DNA from: JBKGYG01 sp046546235
Lineage (GTDB): Bacteria > Bacillota > Clostridia > Lachnospirales > DSM-24629
DNA: 16,364 nucleotides
Direction of reading: 5' to 3'
NCBI GenBank assembly: GCA_046546235.1
Contig: JBKGYG010000042.1
Coordinates: 1 to 16,364, forward strand
In this document: one piece after another, positions 13,805 to 16,364 of the stretch
Layout of the letters: every line of letters starts with the position of its first letter
Position numbering within the stretch: position 1 is the first letter of the stretch
The notes under the pieces: model-generated
Database searches by the model: none
Told to the model about the DNA's origin: nothing
What the model saw: only the letters and a program-made list of their open reading frames with translations
Made by a program: the position numbers and the translations under genes

Positions 13805-15727
13805 ATGTTTTGTAGAAATTGCGGTCAAGAAATGTCGGATGATGCTATTTTTTGTGAAAATTGTGGATTTAGAGTTCAAGAGGTTGATGAAGGGAAAGAA
13901 GGTTTTAATGTAGCATCTAAAAACAAGATGTCAGAAAATGTAGTGTCCAATAATGAAGACAGTGAAAGTGGGTTAGAGGGAGTAAACAATGAAGACACAA
14001 GTAAGGAATTTGCAAAAGAAGAAGTCGAATTAATGAATGATATTGAAAAACAAAAAGTTCAAGAAAGTACAGCAGAAGTAGAAAAAGATGAAAAACATAA
14101 CGAAGAATTTTTAGAAAAAAATACAGAAGCTAAAAAAGAGTCTGAAGAAAAGTCGGAAGATATAAAAGAACTACATAAAAAAGAAAAAGTTAAAAGTGAA
14201 ATGAAACAAATGATTAACAACTTAATTCAAAAGGTGGGTGTTAAAAAACTAGCCATAATTGGTGGAGGTTGTTTACTAGTAATTGTTTTGATTTTTATAC
14301 TGAAAAAAGGTGATAGTGTAGGTGTAATTAGTGATGAGATTGATTATTCAAAGATACCTATATTCTATACAGTTGATGGCGAAGATAATATATATTATCC
14401 AAGTACAAAGAAAAGTGTAAAAATAGACGAGTTAAATGATGTGAAGTTTGTAAATGAGTCAGTATTATATTATTTAGAAGAAGATGGGGATTTATATCGT
14501 TTAGATAACGGTAACAAAAAAAAGAAGATAGATAACGGTGTTTATCATTATAATTATAAGTCAGATAGTAAAATTTTATCCTATGTAAAAATAGATAAGG
14601 AAGGTACTTTTCTTTCAAATGGTGCAAGTAAAGGCAAAAAAACAGAGTTAAGTACTTCTGACGATTACTTGACTAATAAAGAAAGAGATTTTTTTGCAGC
14701 AGATTCTGGAGATTTATATATAGGAACAAAATTAAGTAATATGACTAAAGTAGAGCCATATAGATACATTAGAGATTTGATATTTGTAAAAAATGATGCA
14801 GTTTATTACGAATCAGATGACTATATTTATAAAACTAATAAAAATAAGAAAACAGAAAAATTATTTAAAGGAAAGAGTTTTGGTCTAGAATATAACATAT
14901 ATGGAGAAGATGCTAAGATTTTATATCAAGATGAAGATGATGATCTATATTTATATAACGGCGAGGAAAATATAAAAGTAGCACCTAACGTAGACTCTTA
15001 TGAAAGTAATATTATAGATAGAGATTTGGAATCTATAAGATTTTTTATTACTTTAAAAGATGATAAAAAAATTTTGTGGGATGAAGAAACAGGGAGTACA
15101 GTTGATCTTGGAGATGAATATATAAGAACACATGATTGGACATCCTCATTAGACCATATATTATTTGAAATAGATGATGAATATATAATGTATAGTATTA
15201 TAGATGAAGTATGGGTAGAGGAAAAAATTAATCTTGATTCTACCGATATAGTAGTTTTATCTGATGATGGAGAAAGGGTATTAAATCTTGATAGAGGTAA
15301 TAATAACCTAGTATCATTATATGATTTAAGTATTAATTCTAAAAAAGAAATTAAGTATGGACGTGACTTTGATTATACAAAAGACTTAAGATCAATAATT
15401 GCTATAGAAGATGATAGACTTTATTTCTATAGTGATGGCGATGAAAAAATAATATATGATGATGTAAATGAAGCTAAATTGTCAAGAGATGGTAAGAATT
15501 GTATTTTCCAGGATATGGATGATAGTATATACATATCAAGAGATGGAGATAAGCCAGATATAATAAGTAATGATGTTAAAGATTATTATAATTATAGAGA
15601 AGAGTTAATTTACTATATTGATTATAATGACACTTTATATAATTATGATGTTAAATCTGATAAGGCAAGAAAAATAGCCGAAAATGTAGAGGATGTAGAT
15701 TTATATATGTCATATTTACTAGATTAG
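13805..15727 (+). CDS. Zinc-ribbon, single-TM protein with large beta-propeller-like outer domain
   Basis: Encodes 640 residues. Residues 1-21 form a double-CXXC zinc ribbon (C3, C6, C17, C20; CRNCG and CENCG). A charged, glutamate- and lysine-rich linker (about 25-145), possibly coiled coil, leads to one membrane helix (about 147-166). The remaining ~470 residues should be outside the cell. They carry degenerate repeats such as DDDLYLYNGEENIK, DRLYFYSDGDEKIIYDD and DTLYNYDVKSDKARKI, the alternating-strand pattern of WD40-like or DUF5050-type beta propellers. The region is strongly acidic (many D and E). A strong GGGGGAG site precedes the ATG. Proteins of this layout are common in clostridia and uncharacterised; a sensor or scaffold role is inference. 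The gene has its own promoter. Confidence 0.7.
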   Translation: MFCRNCGQEMSDDAIFCENCGFRVQEVDEGKEGFNVASKNKMSENVVSNNEDSESGLEGVNNEDTSKEFAKEEVELMNDIEKQKVQESTAEVEKDEKHNEEFLEKNTEAKKESEEKSEDIKELHKKEKVKSEMKQMINNLIQKVGVKKLAIIGGGCLLVIVLIFILKKGDSVGVISDEIDYSKIPIFYTVDGEDNIYYPSTKKSVKIDELNDVKFVNESVLYYLEEDGDLYRLDNGNKKKKIDNGVYHYNYKSDSKILSYVKIDKEGTFLSNGASKGKKTELSTSDDYLTNKERDFFAADSGDLYIGTKLSNMTKVEPYRYIRDLIFVKNDAVYYESDDYIYKTNKNKKTEKLFKGKSFGLEYNIYGEDAKILYQDEDDDLYLYNGEENIKVAPNVDSYESNIIDRDLESIRFFITLKDDKKILWDEETGSTVDLGDEYIRTHDWTSSLDHILFEIDDEYIMYSIIDEVWVEEKINLDSTDIVVLSDDGERVLNLDRGNNNLVSLYDLSINSKKEIKYGRDFDYTKDLRSIIAIEDDRLYFYSDGDEKIIYDDVNEAKLSRDGKNCIFQDMDDSIYISRDGDKPDIISNDVKDYYNYREELIYYIDYNDTLYNYDVKSDKARKIAENVEDVDLYMSYLLD

Positions 15728-15742
15728 AGGAGGGGAAAAATA

Positions 15743-15957
15743 ATGAGCAAAAGGCTTTTAATACAAATAAGTTTATTATCATGCTCTTGTTAATGATTAT
15801 AATAATAAATTACTAGACTTTATATTAGAAATAAGGTTTGATGAGGAAAACGTAGAAGAAGTAATAGAAGGTTTTTTAGAAGATATAATAGAATGGATTG
15901 AAGAATTATATTTACAGAGGTTGCCATATGGCAGCCTCTGTAAAAAACTGAATTATT
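15743..15957 (+). pseudogene. Decayed small membrane protein gene (multiple frameshifts)
   Basis: An excellent ribosome site (AGGAGGGG) and ATG at 15743 follow the zinc-ribbon gene, but the frame stops after 16 codons. The second frame then reads NKFIIMLLLMIIIIINY, a membrane helix. The third frame reads EENVEEVIEGFLEDIIEWIE and stops at 15955-15957. Joining them gives a plausible small protein with one helix and an acidic tail. Either the gene is broken by two frameshifts or the sequence has errors here. No family recognised. Confidence 0.4.
15914..15941. terminator. Strong hairpin upstream of the tRNA promoter
   Basis: ACAGAGGTTGCC and GGCAGCCTCTGT form a 12-pair stem with one T-G pair and an ATAT loop. 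No T run follows directly, so it could be an imperfect terminator for the gene upstream or an RNA-stabilising structure. Confidence 0.5.
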
Positions 15958-15979
15958 TTTGACGAAAGCCAGGCACTAG

Positions 15980-16008
15980 TTGACAACTTAATAATAATAT
16001 GATAATAT
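15980..16008 (+). promoter_or_regulatory. Promoter of the tRNA cluster
   Basis: TTGACA at 15980-15985 with an AT-rich -10 region at 16001-16008. GATAAT gives a 15-base spacer and TAATAT a 17-base spacer, so the exact -10 is uncertain. It lies about 35 bases ahead of the first tRNA. Confidence 0.6.
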
Positions 16009-16042
16009 AACCTTCGCTGATAAATTTATTTCTATCCTAATA

Positions 16043-16117
16043 CGGGGTGTGGCTCAGCTTGGCTAGAGCGCTTGATTTGGGTTCAAGAGGTCGCAGGTTC
16101 GAATCCTGTCACCCCGA
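16043..16117 (+). tRNA. tRNA-Pro (TGG)
   Basis: Acceptor CGGGGTG (16043-16049) pairs with CACCCCG (16110-16116), discriminator A. Anticodon loop TTTGGGT on stem CTTGA/TCAAG gives anticodon TGG, reading CCN. The T arm GCAGG-TTCGAAT-CCTGT is regular. The 3' CCA is not encoded. Confidence 0.95.
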
Positions 16118-16124
16118 TTTATCT

Positions 16125-16198
16125 GTGCCTGTAGCTCAGTTGGATAGAGCAGTGGCCTTCTAAGCCACGTGTCCGGGGTTCGAATCCCTGCAGGCACG
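16125..16198 (+). tRNA. tRNA-Arg (TCT)
   Basis: Acceptor GTGCCTG pairs with CAGGCAC, discriminator G. Anticodon stem GTGGC/GCCAC with loop CTTCTAA gives anticodon TCT, reading AGA/AGG, the main arginine codons of AT-rich genomes. CCA is not encoded. It is seven bases from the tRNA-Pro gene. Confidence 0.95.
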
Positions 16199-16221
16199 TT
16201 AGGCTTTATTAAATATAAAAA

Positions 16222-16306
16222 GCAGTTGTGGCGGAATTGGCATACGCGCTAGACTAAGGATCTAGTGTCCACATCGGACTTGGGGGTTCGAGTCCCCCCA
16301 ACTGCA
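16222..16306 (+). tRNA. tRNA-Leu (AAG)
   Basis: Acceptor GCAGTTG pairs with CAACTGC, discriminator A. The anticodon stem CTAGA/TCTAG carries loop CTAAGGA, so bases 34-36 are AAG. The long variable arm expected of leucine tRNAs is present (GTCCACATCGGACTT). It reads CUU and, if A34 becomes inosine, CUC. CCA is not encoded. Confidence 0.93.
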
Positions 16307-16310
16307 CTTT

Positions 16311-16364
16311 GCGCGAGTGGCTCAGTGGTAGAGCATCGCCTTGCCAAGGCGAGGGTCGCGGGTT
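16311..16364 (+). tRNA. tRNA-Gly (GCC), cut by the window end
   Basis: Acceptor strand GCGCGAG, D arm GCTCAGTGGTAGAGC, and anticodon stem TCGCC/GGCGA with loop TTGCCAA give anticodon GCC. The T arm begins GCGGGTT and the 3' part lies beyond the window. It starts four bases after tRNA-Leu, in the same cluster. Confidence 0.9.

Noticed and set aside
13722..13913. 63-codon plus-strand frame overlapping the start of the zinc-ribbon gene
   Set aside because: It overlaps the leader hairpin and the true gene in another frame, has no ribosome site, and its cysteines are a shadow of the zinc ribbon.
14358..14627. 89-codon minus-strand frame inside the zinc-ribbon gene
   Set aside because: It is an antisense shadow of AT-rich coding sequence, rich in Y, L and H with no start signal.

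Overview
The window looks like chromosomal DNA of an anaerobic, spore-forming, low-GC Firmicute, most likely a clostridium. The evidence is very AT-rich DNA, an alpha/beta-type spore DNA-binding protein, a YmfJ-like DUF3243 protein, a threonine T-box leader, an L20-type leader ahead of infC-rpmI-rplT, and strong AGGAGG ribosome sites with frequent GTG starts. No species is claimed.

Layout. Positions 1-600 hold decayed pieces of mobile-element genes. Next are a small acid-soluble spore protein gene with its terminator (715-920), a methyltransferase and Hsp33 chaperone pair (1216-2928), a convergent DUF3243 gene and a lipoprotein gene on the minus strand (2949-4182), and a membrane-anchored DUF218/YdcF-type protein (4268-5044). 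The housekeeping block follows: a threonine T-box (about 5095-5328), a bacteriohemerythrin gene, thrS, a three-gene membrane cassette, then the L20 leader, infC, rpmI and rplT (to 13410). The right end has a zinc-ribbon/TM/beta-propeller-like membrane protein (13805-15727), a decayed small gene, and a tRNA cluster Pro-Arg-Leu-Gly, the last cut by the window edge.

Most notable region. The order thrS-infC-rpmI-rplT is widely conserved, but here a roughly 4.2-kb segment separates thrS from infC. Its ends are two exact 30-bp copies of the thrS 3' end (7816-7845 and 12004-12033). The right copy still reads as the in-frame ThrS tail and also supplies the -35 box of the infC promoter. Inside are two overlapping genes, each fusing an ABC ATPase to an FtsX/MacB-like permease, plus a 140-residue HEXXH membrane protein resembling a minimal M50 (site-2) protease. 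No recombinase or obvious precursor peptide is visible. It looks like a transferred peptide-export, immunity or stress cassette parked in a housekeeping operon.

A second unexplained signal is a roughly 90-125-nt intergenic element present three times (about 1064-1154, 5345-5438, 13478-13601), always after a terminator and before an accessory gene. Two complete copies can fold into the same three-way-junction-like shape with at least one compensatory base change, so it may be an undescribed structured RNA or a structured repeat. One copy lies between the threonine T-box and thrS together with the hemerythrin gene, so hemerythrin may have come under threonine control.
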